A stretch of DNA of 64,000 nt from an uncultured Flavobacteriaceae bacterium (lineage in GTDB: Bacteria > Bacteroidota > Bacteroidia > Flavobacteriales > Flavobacteriaceae). Below are positions 28,678 to 39,370 of this stretch, piece by piece. How positions within the stretch are numbered: position 1 is the stretch's first letter; each line of letters begins with the position of its first letter. The notes beneath the pieces were generated by a model. That model was not told the origin of the DNA and did no database searches. It saw only the letters and a program-made list of their open reading frames with translations. The DNA is taken from NCBI GenBank assembly GCA_947493535.1, contig CANLRK010000009.1:1-64000 (forward strand), in the 5' to 3' direction. The position numbers and the translations under genes were made by a program.

Positions 28678-29149
28678 TCTCTAATCGTTTTATCATTGCT
28701 TTCATTTCTTCTATTTCTTTACGTTGTGCTTTTATAATGTCTTCTGCTAATTTTTTAACTTCTGGGTCTTGAATATCTGCTCTTTCACTTGTTAAAATAG
28801 CGATAGAATGATGTGGTATCATTGCTTTCATCCATAGTACGTCACCAATGATTGGTGCTTGTGTTCTTACTAATCCTAATGCACCTACAAACAGGATAAA
28901 ACTACCTGCAAGTATGGCTATGTTTTTCTTTCTATCATTATACATTTTTCGCATAAAAAACCACATTATTACTGCCATTGCTGAAATACCTAAACAGGTC
29001 ATATAAAATCGGGTTAAGCTAAACCACACGTGGTCTATTGCATAGGTGTTTAGATACATTGTGATGTACATTGCTACAAATGAGCAAGCCAACATTATAA
29101 AGAAGGTTTTGTAATTTCCTTTGTTTGAGTGTTCTTTTGAATTTTCCAT
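28667..29149 (-). CDS. DUF305 membrane protein
   Basis: A 160-residue protein with three hydrophobic helices (about 15-35, 44-66, 76-95) and a C-terminal DUF305 segment, MKAMIPHHSIAILTSERADIQDPEVKKLAEDIIKAQRKEI. The HH in MIPHH is the family's hallmark. DUF305 proteins often travel with copper resistance genes and may bind copper at the membrane surface. The gene lies between copA and the adaptor gene and overlaps the latter by 11 bases. Confidence 0.83.
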   Translation of the reverse strand: MENSKEHSNKGNYKTFFIMLACSFVAMYITMYLNTYAIDHVWFSLTRFYMTCLGISAMAVIMWFFMRKMYNDRKKNIAILAGSFILFVGALGLVRTQAPIIGDVLWMKAMIPHHSIAILTSERADIQDPEVKKLAEDIIKAQRKEIEEMKAMIKRLENEK

Positions 29150-29167
29150 AATTATTTGATTTTATAG

Positions 29168-31663
29168 TTAAACTTTAATTGTTCTTAATCGTAGTGCATT
29201 TCCAATAACTGAAACAGAGCTAAAACTCATTGCTAAAGCTGCTATCATTGGCGAGAGCAATATTCCAAAGAATGGAAACAAAACTCCTGCTGCAATAGGC
29301 ACACCTAAAGTGTTATAAATAAGTGCAAAAAATAGGTTCTGCTTAATGTTCTTCATTACAGCATTACTTAAATTTTTTGCTTTTACAATACCGTGTAAAT
29401 CGCCTTTTACGAGTGTTATCATAGCACTTTCTATCGCTACATCTGTTCCCGTACCAATTGCAATACCTACATCACTTTTTGCCAATGCTGGTGCATCATT
29501 AATGCCATCACCTGCCATAGCAACTACTTTTCCATTTTTTTGTAGTTTCTCTACTTCTTTGAGTTTGTCTTCTGGTAGCATACTGGCTTTAAAATCTGCA
29601 AGATTTAGTTCTGATGCTACTGCTTGTGCTGTATTGTGATTATCACCTGTTAGCATTATTACATCTATCCCTTTATCTTGAAGTGCTTTAATGGCTTTAG
29701 CACTTGTTTCTTTTATCTTATCGCCTATAACTACATATCCAACGACGGTTTCATCTATTGACAAATAAGAAACTGTTTTACCCTGTTTTTGGTAAGATTT
29801 AGCTTCGTCTTTCATTGTCGATGTAACATCTGCTTTAGCATATTCCATCATTTTAGGATTACCTAATGTTACTTTTTTATCTTTTATTGTCGCTTCAACA
29901 CCTTTTCCTGTAACAGCACTAAAATCTTCGGACTTTAAAATTTCTGCGTTGTGTTCTTTGCCATATTTAACTGTCGCTTCTGCCAAAGGATGTTCGCTAT
30001 TTGTATTTAATGACACGATGTATTGTAACACTTCTTTTTCGCTTAAAGCATCATTAAAAGCTCCAACGGTTTCAACTGTTGGTTTTCCTTCGGTAATTGT
30101 TCCTGTCTTGTCAACGATAAGCGTATTTACCTTATCCATTTTTTCAAGAGCTTCAGCATTTTTAATCAATACACCATTTTGAGCACCTTTACCCACACCA
30201 ACCATTACAGACATTGGTGTTGCTAAACCTAAAGCACAAGGACAAGCAATGATTAGTACTGCAATTGCATTGACAAACGCATACACATAAACTGGTTCTG
30301 GTCCCCAAATAGACCATACAATAAATGTGATAATAGAAATAAGAACTACAACTGGCACAAAATAGCCTGAAACTTTATCTGCTAAATTTTGAATAGGTGC
30401 ACGACTTCTACTGGCATCATTAACCATATGAATGATTTGTGATAATAAAGTGTCACTTCCTACCTTTTCTGCTTTCATTAAAAAGGATTGATTCCCATTA
30501 ATGGTTCCGCTACTTACTTTATCTTCGTGAGATTTGTTTACAGGAATAGGTTCTCCTGTAATCATAGATTCATCAATAGTTGTTTCGCCTTCAGTTATCA
30601 CACCATCCACAGGAATTTTATCTCCTGGTTTCACTTTTAGAATATCATTAAGTTCTATCTCGTCAATACTGACTTCAACTTCTTCACCATCTACTATTTT
30701 TATGGCTTTATTAGGTGCTAATTTCAACAGTTCTTTTACTGCCGAATTGGTTTTACTATGTGCACGAGCTTCTAACAATTGACCTAAAAGCACTAACGTT
30801 AAAATCACAGTTGCTGCTTCAAAATAGACGTGAACTGCACCTGATTCTGTTTTAAATTGACTTGGAAATACGTCTGGAAAGAACATACCAAAAACACTAA
30901 ACGACCACGCCACACCTGCACCAATCCCAATAAGTGTAAACATATTGAGATTCCAAGTCTTAATGCTTTTATAGGCACGTTCAAAGAACATCCAAGTGGC
31001 ATAAAACACTACTGGAATTGATAATGCAAACTGAATCCAGTTCCAATATTTCTGTTCCATTATATCGTACAACGGATTGTTATTGAGCATTTCGCTCATA
31101 GCCATTAAGAAAATGGGCAAGGTAAATGCTGTGGCAATCCAAAATTTCTTTAATAGCTTTTTATACGTTTTTTCTTCTGCTGAACTATCTGCTTCCATTG
31201 GCACTAAATCCATCCCACAAATAGGACACGAACCTGCTTCTTCTTTTACAATTTCTGGATGCATCGGACACGTCCATTGTTCCTTTGAAGTTGCTGATAG
31301 ATTTTGTTCTTCCACCAAATCCATTCCGCAAACAGGACAATCACCTGGTTTGTTATAGATTTTATCGCCTTCGCAATGCATAGGACAATAAAATGTGCCT
31401 GTACCTTTAGGTTGCTTTTCCTTTTTAGCTTCTGAATGCTGATGGTGTTCACCTTGTTTATGAATGCTATATGTACCACCATCCTTTTTTAAGGCTTCTT
31501 GAAATGTTTCTATGGGAATATGTGATTCCATTTCTATGTTAGCTTCTGCCTTATCTAAATCGACTGTTGCTTTTGAAACACCTCCTACTTTAGAGAGCGT
31601 TTCCTCAACGTGACTGCGACAACCGTTGCAGGTCATTCCGTGTATGTGATATGTGTGTGTCAT
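29168..31663 (-). CDS. copA: Copper-exporting P-type ATPase
   Basis: An 831-residue P1B-1 ATPase that exports Cu(I) from the cytoplasm. In order: an HMA domain (GMTCNGC, Cys12 and Cys15), two heavy-metal-binding domains of the CPMH...CPVCGMDL type (about 90-117 and 128-155), transmembrane helices, phosphatase loop TGEP, CPCALGLATP in the transport helix, the phosphorylation site DKTGTIT and the hinge GDGINDAPALAKSDVGIAIG. The double CPxCGMDL insertion is also found, singly, in the adaptor encoded two genes downstream. It lies 4 bases after the cusC-like gene. Confidence 0.95.
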   Translation of the reverse strand: MTHTYHIHGMTCNGCRSHVEETLSKVGGVSKATVDLDKAEANIEMESHIPIETFQEALKKDGGTYSIHKQGEHHQHSEAKKEKQPKGTGTFYCPMHCEGDKIYNKPGDCPVCGMDLVEEQNLSATSKEQWTCPMHPEIVKEEAGSCPICGMDLVPMEADSSAEEKTYKKLLKKFWIATAFTLPIFLMAMSEMLNNNPLYDIMEQKYWNWIQFALSIPVVFYATWMFFERAYKSIKTWNLNMFTLIGIGAGVAWSFSVFGMFFPDVFPSQFKTESGAVHVYFEAATVILTLVLLGQLLEARAHSKTNSAVKELLKLAPNKAIKIVDGEEVEVSIDEIELNDILKVKPGDKIPVDGVITEGETTIDESMITGEPIPVNKSHEDKVSSGTINGNQSFLMKAEKVGSDTLLSQIIHMVNDASRSRAPIQNLADKVSGYFVPVVVLISIITFIVWSIWGPEPVYVYAFVNAIAVLIIACPCALGLATPMSVMVGVGKGAQNGVLIKNAEALEKMDKVNTLIVDKTGTITEGKPTVETVGAFNDALSEKEVLQYIVSLNTNSEHPLAEATVKYGKEHNAEILKSEDFSAVTGKGVEATIKDKKVTLGNPKMMEYAKADVTSTMKDEAKSYQKQGKTVSYLSIDETVVGYVVIGDKIKETSAKAIKALQDKGIDVIMLTGDNHNTAQAVASELNLADFKASMLPEDKLKEVEKLQKNGKVVAMAGDGINDAPALAKSDVGIAIGTGTDVAIESAMITLVKGDLHGIVKAKNLSNAVMKNIKQNLFFALIYNTLGVPIAAGVLFPFFGILLSPMIAALAMSFSSVSVIGNALRLRTIKV

Positions 31664-31667
31664 TGTT

Positions 31668-32903
31668 TTACTGAATTAAATAATTAATGATTGTACTTTG
31701 CACATAGTAGGTCTTCACAGATTCTATTTGGTTCATTTGAAACTTTAGCTGCAACTCTTGAATATCCAAAACATCATTAAAATCAATCGTTCCTGTTTCA
31801 TAGCTTTTGATTAAAATGTCTTCTGCATCTTTGGCTTGCTGTAGGTTTTTGGTTTGGGTAGCATAACTTATTCTTGCAGAAATGCGTTCGTTATTCGCTT
31901 TGTCTAAAAGCGTTTCCAATGCATTTAAACGTTCCTGTTTTTGAGCAGTAATTTCCTGCTGTTGCAAATCATTTTGTTTGGTTTGGGATTTATATTTCTT
32001 ATTGAAAATTGGGATAGATACCGAAACCATTGGCATTACAATATCCTTTCCGTTATCGCTGAAATCCATATTTGGTCTTTCAGCAACATTGATATAATCT
32101 AATCCAAAACCAATCATTGGACTGCTTTCTTTTTGATTCAATAATTCTGATTGCTCTATGGATTGATAGAGTTTATCAAATTTTAGTAATTCAGGATGTA
32201 ATACTAATTTTTCAAAAGTAATATCAAAGTCTTCAGAAGGTATCATTAAACTATCTACCACATTCACGGTAACATCATTACCTCTATTCAATAGATTATT
32301 GAAGTTAGTTTGTTCTGCTAAAAATTGTTGTTGCAACACATCTTTGAGTTGTTGCATTTCGTTTTGACGCATTTGTAAACGCAATACATCAACCGCTGAT
32401 GCTTTACCAACCTCAACAGAAGTCAAAGCCATTGTTTCATAAGTTTCTAACAGATTGATATTCTCTGTTAATACCTTTTGTTTTGCTTTATTAGCATATA
32501 GTCTATAATAAGATTGTGAAACTGAAGACATTAGTTTTCGCTTCGCAATTACAATATCTTCATACTTAACATCTGCTAACGAACTAACGTAATTTTCTCT
32601 TGCCGAAATATTACCAAACCACGGTAACATTTGTTTTGCAGACACCTTAAAGCGTTGAGCACCTGTTCGAGTTTCTGGTTCACTTACAAAATAACCAACA
32701 CCAAATTCTGTATTAGGAACCGTATTTACTTCATTTACTTTTTCTGAAACCCTTTTGTATTGCAATTCAAATTTTTGAATTTCAGGATTGTTATCTAATG
32801 CTTCATTAATGAGCACATCTAATTGTTGCGCATTTCCTTTGAGAACAAAGATTAAAAAACAAAGAAAAATGACTGACTTTATGTGTGATTTTATATGTTT
32901 CAT
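31668..32903 (-). CDS. cusC: TolC-family outer-membrane channel (CusC-like)
   Basis: A 411-residue outer-membrane efflux protein. A signal peptide (ending near GNAQQ) is followed by two long coiled-coil helical repeats, each with the TolC pattern (NEALDNNPEIQKFELQYKR, ARENYVSS, VDVLRLQMRQNEM, FNDVLDIQELQLKFQ). It forms the exit duct for the CusA/CusB pump. Its start shares one base with the stop of the pump gene (TAATG), so translation is coupled. Confidence 0.88.
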   Translation of the reverse strand: MKHIKSHIKSVIFLCFLIFVLKGNAQQLDVLINEALDNNPEIQKFELQYKRVSEKVNEVNTVPNTEFGVGYFVSEPETRTGAQRFKVSAKQMLPWFGNISARENYVSSLADVKYEDIVIAKRKLMSSVSQSYYRLYANKAKQKVLTENINLLETYETMALTSVEVGKASAVDVLRLQMRQNEMQQLKDVLQQQFLAEQTNFNNLLNRGNDVTVNVVDSLMIPSEDFDITFEKLVLHPELLKFDKLYQSIEQSELLNQKESSPMIGFGLDYINVAERPNMDFSDNGKDIVMPMVSVSIPIFNKKYKSQTKQNDLQQQEITAQKQERLNALETLLDKANNERISARISYATQTKNLQQAKDAEDILIKSYETGTIDFNDVLDIQELQLKFQMNQIESVKTYYVQSTIINYLIQ

Positions 32904-35900
32904 TATACTGTTCTTTTAAGTTTAACTTCTGATTTCCAACTATATAAAACAGGGACTACAAATAGTGTTATTAAAGCGATTAACATTCCACCAAAACTTG
33001 GTATTGCCATAGGTATCATAATATCACTACCTCTTCCTGTAGATGTTAATACTGGTAATAATGCCAATATGGTAGTAGCAGTTGTCATTAAACAAGGTCT
33101 AATACGTTTTTCTCCTGCTTCTACTACTGATGCTCTGATTTCTTTTTTATTTTCTGGTGTATTTCTATCAAATGTTTGTGTTAAATAAGTTGCCATTACA
33201 ACTCCATCATCGGTTGCGATACCAAATAGTGCAATAAACCCAACCCAAACCGCTACACTTAAATTAATGGGGTGCATTTGAAATAAATCGCGCAGATTTT
33301 CACCAAAGACATTGAAGTTTAAGAACCAATCTTGACCATAGAGCCATATCATTACAAAACCACCAGCAAAAGCAACTGCAATACCTGTGAATACCATTAG
33401 TGATGTCCCTACTGAACGAAATTGGAAATACAGAATTAAGAAAATGATTGCCAACGCTAAAGGCACAACAACCGACAAGGTTTTTTCTGCTCTTAATTGG
33501 TTTTCATACGTTCCCGTAAATTGGTAGTTGATACCTTTTGGGACTACCAATTCGCCACTATCTATCTTTTCTTGAATTAAGGTTTGTGCATTTTCTACCA
33601 CATTGACTTCTGCAAAACCATCCATTTTATCAAATAACACATAGCCAACTAAAAAAGTGTCTTCACTTTTAATTACTTGTGGACCTTGTTCATATTTTAT
33701 AGTCGCTAATTCACTTAAAGGAATAGGGCTTCCTTTTTCAACAGGCACATAGATTTGTTTTAAATCGGTTGGATTTGCTCTTAATTCTCTTGGGTAACGA
33801 ACTCTAACACCATAACGCTCACGACCTTCTACTGTCTGTGTTAATACCATACCACCAACAGCCACTTTCAAAACATTTTGAACTTCCTCAATGGTTACGC
33901 CATAACGAGCAATTTTCTCTCTATCAATATCAATTAACAAATAGGGTTTACCTACAATACGGTCTGCAAAAACAGCTTCATCTTTTACACCTTCAGCTTG
34001 TTTTAAAATATCTTCTAATCGCATTCCAAACGCTTCAATCTGCTTTAAATCTTGCCCTTTTATTTTAATACCCATTGGTGCTCGCATTCCTGTTTGCAAC
34101 ATTACCAATCGGGTTTCAATAGGTTGTAGCTTTGGTGCAGACGTTACGCCTGGTAATTTGGTCACTTTTACAATTTCGTTCCAAATATCATCTGGTGATT
34201 GTATTTCAGGTCTCCAATTTCGATAGAACTCTCCATTATTGTCTGGAATGAGTTGAGACCTTTCGACTGTGCTCAAGGTGACATTTTCTGTATTATTTGG
34301 ATTTGCGATAAATCGACCATCTTTTAATTCAAACAAGCCATCATTATTCACTTTGTAGCGTTGACGTTCTCGGTTTTCATTCAGCATATATTCTGACTTA
34401 TACTGAATAACATTTTCATACATTGATAGTGGTGCTGGGTCTAATGCAGATTCTGTACGACCTGCTTTTCCAACTACAGTTTCGATTTCAGGAATACTGG
34501 CAACTGCCATATCTAACTGCTGTAAAACACGCTTATTTTCTTCTACACCAGAATGTGGCATAGAAGTAGGCATCAATAAAAAAGAACCTTCATTTAACGA
34601 TGGCATAAATTCTTTGCCTGTGTTTTTCATAATGAAAAAACCAGCAATGACAATTGCAGTTGGAATTGAAAGAAATAGTAATTTATTATCTAAACACCAT
34701 CTTAAAATTCGTGTATAATACCTGATAAACAATGAGAAAACACCCAATAAGCCAAAGCAAATGACACCAACAAAGATGAGGTTCCAGAAGATACTTTTAT
34801 CAACTCCTAAAGGTCTCCAATATTCCGCTAATAGGAACACTATTGCTGATGCTGAAATAATGATATTGGTAAGATTCGCTTGTTTGTCTGTTATCTTATT
34901 TTGAAGATTAAGACCTGCTGTAATCCCAAACGCAATTAAAATTAATCCTAACCAATATCCATAGACTATGGCTACGATTCCCAATGCTATTAAAACACCA
35001 TTTAAAACATATTTAAAAGTGTTTTTGATGTTTTTCTTTCTGAATAAAAATGCAGCAAACGGTGGAATTAAAAACAACGCTACTATTATAGAAGCTGTTA
35101 ATGCAAAGGTTTTTGTGAATGCTAATGGTCTGAACAATTTACCTTCAGCGCCAATCATTGTAAATACAGGAATGAAACTTATAATTGTAGTCATTACTGC
35201 GGTTACGATTGCACCAGAAACTTCGGCTGTTGCGTTGTAAACTACTGTATTAATGGATTGTGTTCCATCATCTTCATCTAAATGCCGAATGATATTTTCT
35301 GATAGTATAACACCAACATCGACCATTGTTCCGATAGCAATTGCAATACCAGATAATGCGACAATATTAGCATCGACGCCAAAGAGTTTCATCGCAATAA
35401 ATACCATTAAGACTGCAACTGGTAATAATCCTGAAATCAAGACAGAAGCTCGAAGATTAAACACCATAATGATTATAACCAAAATGGTAATCAATATTTC
35501 AAGAGTTAAGGCTTCATTGAGTGTACCTAAAGTTTCTTGTATCAATTCTGTTCTGTCATAAAAAGGTACTATGGTTACTTGTGACGTTCTACCGTCCGCT
35601 AACACTTTTGAAGGTAATCCTGCACTTAATTCATTAATTTTTTCCTTTACGTTATTAATGACTTCCATTGGGTTTGCTCCATAACGAGCCACCACAACAG
35701 CACCAACAACTTCAGCACCTTCTTTATCCAATAAACCTCGTCTTGTTGCTGGACCTAATGAAACTTTTCCAATGTCTTTAATTTTTATTGAAGTGAAATT
35801 TTCAGAATCAACTACAGCATTTTCAATATCTGCAATGGATTTTACATACCCCAAACCACGAACTAAATATTCAGCTTGGTTAATTTCCAAGGTTTGTGCG

Positions 35901-36607
35901 CCAATATCCTTATTACTTTCTTTTACAGCTTTAACAATATGATGTAACCCAATGTTATATTGACGCATTAGTTCTGGGTTTACATCCACTTGGTACTCTT
36001 GAACATAACCACCAATTGATGCAACTTCAGAAACACCGCTTGCAGAGGACAAGGCATATTTAACATAGTAATCTTGAATACTACGTAATTCGTGTAAATC
36101 CCAACCACCTGTTACATTACCGTTCTCATCACGACCTTCAAGTGTGTACCAAAATATTTGTCCTAATCCTGTGGCATCTGGACCTAACGCTGGATTAACA
36201 CCTTCGGGTAATAAACCACTTGGTAAGGAATTGAGTTTTTCGAGAATACGACTTCTGCTCCAGTAAAATTCTATATCCTCTTCAAAAATGATATAGATGC
36301 TTGAAAACCCAAACATAGAGGAACTACGAATGGTTTTCACTCCAGGAATACCCAATAATGATGTGGTTAATGGATAGGTTATTTGGTCTTCAATATCTTG
36401 TGGTGAACGACCGTCCCATTTCGTAAATACAATTTGTTGGTTTTCACCTATATCTGGAATTGCATCTACAGCTACAGGATTACTTGGTAAAAAACCTGTA
36501 TCCCAATTAAATGGTGCATTAACAGTTCCCCATCCTACGAAAAGGACAAGTAGTAAAACTGCAACGAGTTTGTTTTCTATTAAAAATTTGATGCTTTTAT
36601 TTAGCAT
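32903..36607 (-). CDS. cusA: CusA-type heavy-metal RND pump
   Basis: A proton-driven RND transporter of 1,234 residues. It has the twelve-helix plan, two large periplasmic loops, GIAIAIGTMVDVGVILSENIIRHL in the proton-relay helix (with the functional Asp) and ALFGIATDDGVVMATYL in the second half. It is longer than the usual 1,040 or so because of an extra hydrophobic insert between the halves (after FRKKNIKNTFKYVLNG), typical of Bacteroidota CusA. I start at the ATG at 36605-36607 (MLNKSIKFLIENKL). The copper/silver assignment rests mainly on linkage to copA, DUF305 and the adaptor. Confidence 0.92.
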   Translation of the reverse strand: MLNKSIKFLIENKLVAVLLLVLFVGWGTVNAPFNWDTGFLPSNPVAVDAIPDIGENQQIVFTKWDGRSPQDIEDQITYPLTTSLLGIPGVKTIRSSSMFGFSSIYIIFEEDIEFYWSRSRILEKLNSLPSGLLPEGVNPALGPDATGLGQIFWYTLEGRDENGNVTGGWDLHELRSIQDYYVKYALSSASGVSEVASIGGYVQEYQVDVNPELMRQYNIGLHHIVKAVKESNKDIGAQTLEINQAEYLVRGLGYVKSIADIENAVVDSENFTSIKIKDIGKVSLGPATRRGLLDKEGAEVVGAVVVARYGANPMEVINNVKEKINELSAGLPSKVLADGRTSQVTIVPFYDRTELIQETLGTLNEALTLEILITILVIIIMVFNLRASVLISGLLPVAVLMVFIAMKLFGVDANIVALSGIAIAIGTMVDVGVILSENIIRHLDEDDGTQSINTVVYNATAEVSGAIVTAVMTTIISFIPVFTMIGAEGKLFRPLAFTKTFALTASIIVALFLIPPFAAFLFRKKNIKNTFKYVLNGVLIALGIVAIVYGYWLGLILIAFGITAGLNLQNKITDKQANLTNIIISASAIVFLLAEYWRPLGVDKSIFWNLIFVGVICFGLLGVFSLFIRYYTRILRWCLDNKLLFLSIPTAIVIAGFFIMKNTGKEFMPSLNEGSFLLMPTSMPHSGVEENKRVLQQLDMAVASIPEIETVVGKAGRTESALDPAPLSMYENVIQYKSEYMLNENRERQRYKVNNDGLFELKDGRFIANPNNTENVTLSTVERSQLIPDNNGEFYRNWRPEIQSPDDIWNEIVKVTKLPGVTSAPKLQPIETRLVMLQTGMRAPMGIKIKGQDLKQIEAFGMRLEDILKQAEGVKDEAVFADRIVGKPYLLIDIDREKIARYGVTIEEVQNVLKVAVGGMVLTQTVEGRERYGVRVRYPRELRANPTDLKQIYVPVEKGSPIPLSELATIKYEQGPQVIKSEDTFLVGYVLFDKMDGFAEVNVVENAQTLIQEKIDSGELVVPKGINYQFTGTYENQLRAEKTLSVVVPLALAIIFLILYFQFRSVGTSLMVFTGIAVAFAGGFVMIWLYGQDWFLNFNVFGENLRDLFQMHPINLSVAVWVGFIALFGIATDDGVVMATYLTQTFDRNTPENKKEIRASVVEAGEKRIRPCLMTTATTILALLPVLTSTGRGSDIMIPMAIPSFGGMLIALITLFVVPVLYSWKSEVKLKRTV

Positions 36608-36613
36608 ATGATT

Positions 36614-36716
36614 GATTTTAAACAATTAGACAATAGTGTTGTAAAAACACCGAATACAGTAAATTATCCTTACGACATTGCAGTCATAGGATAAAAGAGT
36701 CTATTGTTTAAAAATC
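36614..36716. repeat. Nested inverted repeats between the HYC_CC_PP and cusA genes
   Basis: Outer arms GATTTTAAACAATTAGAC (36614-36631) and GTCTATTGTTTAAAAATC (36699-36716) pair with single-base bulges. An inner pair, TTATCCT (36664-36670) with AGGATAA (36688-36694), is perfect. GTGTT/AACAC forms a small third hairpin. The structure fills the 107-base gap and includes the end of the HYC_CC_PP gene. Confidence 0.6.
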
Positions 36717-37128
36717 AAATTAAGTATGTCTCGTCAATCTTGTAGAGTTGCCTTATGACGAGTGGTGGTTTGTATTCTTCGTAGGTAGATACATTACTGT
36801 CTAAACCTTCAAAAAGGTTAATGTAAGTATAAACAAATGAAGCGATGAATACTTGTTGCTCAAACGTGATTTTGTCAACTTGCAATTGTAATTCGTCTTG
36901 ACCTTCAATTGCTAATTGTTTATCATCACAACAATTTTTCTTGGTAATAGAACATTCTTCGGTTGAAGGCTTTTCCATTTCCATTCCGCAACCTTTGGCT
37001 TTTTGAAAGATAGCAGATTCTACTAAAGTATCTCCACAATAATGCATATTCACAGTAAATGACATTGTAGAGAATAACACTACAAAAGTCATTGCTAAAG
37101 ACATTATTTTATGGAAAATCTGCTTCAT
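36715..37128 (-). CDS. HYC_CC_PP family small exported protein
   Basis: A 137-residue protein with a signal peptide or N-terminal anchor (KIMSLAMTFVVLFSTMSFTV) and the three motifs that name the family: HYC (HYCGDTL), CC (KKNCCDDK) and PP (EYKPPLV). Three further cysteines or methionines near GCGMEME suit metal binding. I start at the ATG at 37126-37128. Ten more codons upstream are open but would precede the signal. The family is known to me only as linked to metal efflux in Bacteroidota. It lies between the Zn/Cd ATPase and the Cus pump. Confidence 0.8.
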   Translation of the reverse strand: MKQIFHKIMSLAMTFVVLFSTMSFTVNMHYCGDTLVESAIFQKAKGCGMEMEKPSTEECSITKKNCCDDKQLAIEGQDELQLQVDKITFEQQVFIASFVYTYINLFEGLDSNVSTYEEYKPPLVIRQLYKIDETYLI

Positions 37129-37199
37129 ATTGATTACGAAGTTACGAAATTTTAACAACTATTGATTTTGTTTAACAGAAGTTTAATTGATTAATCTGC

Positions 37200-39149
37200 T
37201 TAATCCCATTTCATTTTCTGCAATCGAACTGCATTTAAAATTGCTAATAATGCTACTCCTACATCTGCAAAAACAGCTTCCCACATTGTGGCTAAACCAC
37301 CTGCTCCTAATATCAAGACAATAACTTTAACTCCAAACGCTAAAATGATATTCTGCCAAACTACTTTGCGTGTAGAACGACTAATTTTAATGGCTCTCAC
37401 TACTTTTGATGGTTGGTCGGTTTGAATAATGACATCTGCTGTTTCAATAGCTACATCACTACCCAAACCACCCATTGCAATTCCAACGTTACTTGCTGCT
37501 AAAACAGGCGCATCGTTTATACCATCCCCTATAAATGCTACTTTATTTTCAGGATTCTTTTTTAAAATTTCAACTTCGTTTAACTTATCTTCTGGTAATA
37601 AACCACCTTTAGCATTTTCAATATTTAGTTCTTTAGCGACTTGTTGAGTAATGGAATCTTTATCACCAGAAAGCATCATAATATTTTTAATGCCTACTTT
37701 GTGTAATGCTGTAATTGTTTCTTTTGCATCTTCCTTTAATTCATCTGCTATGACTACATAACCTGCAAATTGATTATCGATTGCAACTAATACTATCGAT
37801 TCTACAATAGATTCCGTTTCCGTTGGAACATTTATATTATTCGCAGTCATTAAGGCTTTATTACCTACTAAAACTGTTTTACTATTTACAATTCCTTTTA
37901 ATCCTTTACCTGCAATTTCAGAAACGTCTTGAGCTTCAAAATCTTCTCCTTCTGCTTTATACTCTAAAATTGCTTTAGCAATTGGATGCGTGGATTGTTC
38001 TTCCATCGCCATTAAATATTGCATAAATTCGGTTTCATTCCAACCAATTGCTTTTACTTCTTTGATTTTAAAAACACCTTTGGTAACGGTTCCTGTTTTG
38101 TCCATTACCAAAGTATTTATCTTGGTCATTGCATCTAAAAATGAAGCACCTTTAAATAATATTCCATTTTTTGAAGCTGCTCCCAATCCACCGAAATATC
38201 CTAATGGAATTGAAATCACTAACGCACAAGGACAAGATATTACCAAGAAAATTAATGCTCTGTATAACCAATCTCTAAACACATAATCATCTACAAAAAA
38301 GTATGGTATAAAAGTTACACCAATAGCTAAAAACACTACAATTGGTGTGTAGATACGAGCAAACTGTCTGATGAATAATTCTGTTTTAGACTTACGAGCT
38401 GTAGCATTTTGAACCAAGTCTAATATTCTCGCAATAGAACTATCTTCAAAGGTGTTGGTTACCTCAACTTCAACAACACTTTCTAAATTGATACTACCTG
38501 CGTAAACCTTTGCATCTTTCTGAATAGAATCTGGTTTGCTTTCGCCTGTTAATGCTGCGGTGTTTAGAGATGCTTTTTCGGATAATAAAATACCATCCAA
38601 TGGAATTTTTTCACCTACTCGAATTTGTATTTTCTCGCCAATATTTACAGCTTCTGGCGACACACTTATATAATCACCATCACGAAATACATTAGCTTCT
38701 TTTGGTCTAACATCTAATAAGGCTTTAATATTTCCTTTTGCTCTATTAACTGCTGCGTTTTGAAATAATTCTCCTACTGCATAAAATAGCATTACTGCAA
38801 CACCTTCGGGATATTCGCCAATGGCAAATGCACCTAAAGTGGCTATGGACATTAAGAAGAACTCTGTAAAAACATCACCTTTTTTAATACTATTCCAACC
38901 CTCTTTCACAACAGGAAGGCCTACAGGTAAATATGCAATACCATACCAAGCAATACGAATCCAATCCTTAAAGAAGGAAACATCAAAATAATCTAAACCT
39001 ATACCAATGATAAGCATTGTAAAACTTATGATTGCAGGTACATAGGTTTTGAATGCACTACCATTACCGTGATTATGACCATCATCGTGAGAATGTTGTT
39101 CTTCTGAATTTGGTTTTAAATCTCTTAAATTGACTTTCTTTTTTTTCAT
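37200..39149 (-). CDS. zntA: Zn/Cd/Pb-type P1B ATPase
   Basis: A 649-residue heavy-metal exporter. A histidine-rich cytoplasmic tail (HSHDDGHNHGNG) replaces the usual HMA domain. TGES, SCPCALVISIPLG (the CPC with following Ser/Ile pattern of the zinc/cadmium class), DKTGTVTKG and GDGINDAPVLAASNVGIAMG are all present. Shorter than CopA and without the CPxCGM domains, it should handle divalent Zn, Cd or Pb. It is 11 bases after the GDCCVxC gene. Confidence 0.9.
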   Translation of the reverse strand: MKKKKVNLRDLKPNSEEQHSHDDGHNHGNGSAFKTYVPAIISFTMLIIGIGLDYFDVSFFKDWIRIAWYGIAYLPVGLPVVKEGWNSIKKGDVFTEFFLMSIATLGAFAIGEYPEGVAVMLFYAVGELFQNAAVNRAKGNIKALLDVRPKEANVFRDGDYISVSPEAVNIGEKIQIRVGEKIPLDGILLSEKASLNTAALTGESKPDSIQKDAKVYAGSINLESVVEVEVTNTFEDSSIARILDLVQNATARKSKTELFIRQFARIYTPIVVFLAIGVTFIPYFFVDDYVFRDWLYRALIFLVISCPCALVISIPLGYFGGLGAASKNGILFKGASFLDAMTKINTLVMDKTGTVTKGVFKIKEVKAIGWNETEFMQYLMAMEEQSTHPIAKAILEYKAEGEDFEAQDVSEIAGKGLKGIVNSKTVLVGNKALMTANNINVPTETESIVESIVLVAIDNQFAGYVVIADELKEDAKETITALHKVGIKNIMMLSGDKDSITQQVAKELNIENAKGGLLPEDKLNEVEILKKNPENKVAFIGDGINDAPVLAASNVGIAMGGLGSDVAIETADVIIQTDQPSKVVRAIKISRSTRKVVWQNIILAFGVKVIVLILGAGGLATMWEAVFADVGVALLAILNAVRLQKMKWD

Positions 39150-39160
39150 TTAGTTTTGTT

Positions 39161-39370
39161 TTAGCAACAACTTTTGTTTTGTTGAATTGGTGGACAAGGA
39201 ACTGTACCATAAGAACAATACACACAACAATCACCTTCGTTTGGTTTTAGAACCGTTTTACAATGCTCACACTCGTAAAAGAATTGACAAGCGTTAGTTG
39301 GCATATCTTCCACTTTTTTATGACCGCAGTTAGGGCAAGTGATTTCCGATTTTAATATGGTTTGCATCAA
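39161..39370 (-). CDS. GDCCVxC-domain small protein
   Basis: A 69-residue cysteine-rich protein. CPNCGHK near the start and CEHCKTVL form a zinc-ribbon-like pair. The hallmark GDCCVYCSYG is followed by CPP and a final CC. In some relatives one of these cysteines is selenocysteine. Here all are ordinary Cys codons. It overlaps the merTP gene by 4 bases and ends just before the Zn/Cd ATPase gene, so it probably binds or hands over mercury, zinc or a similar soft metal. Confidence 0.85.
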   Translation of the reverse strand: MMQTILKSEITCPNCGHKKVEDMPTNACQFFYECEHCKTVLKPNEGDCCVYCSYGTVPCPPIQQNKSCC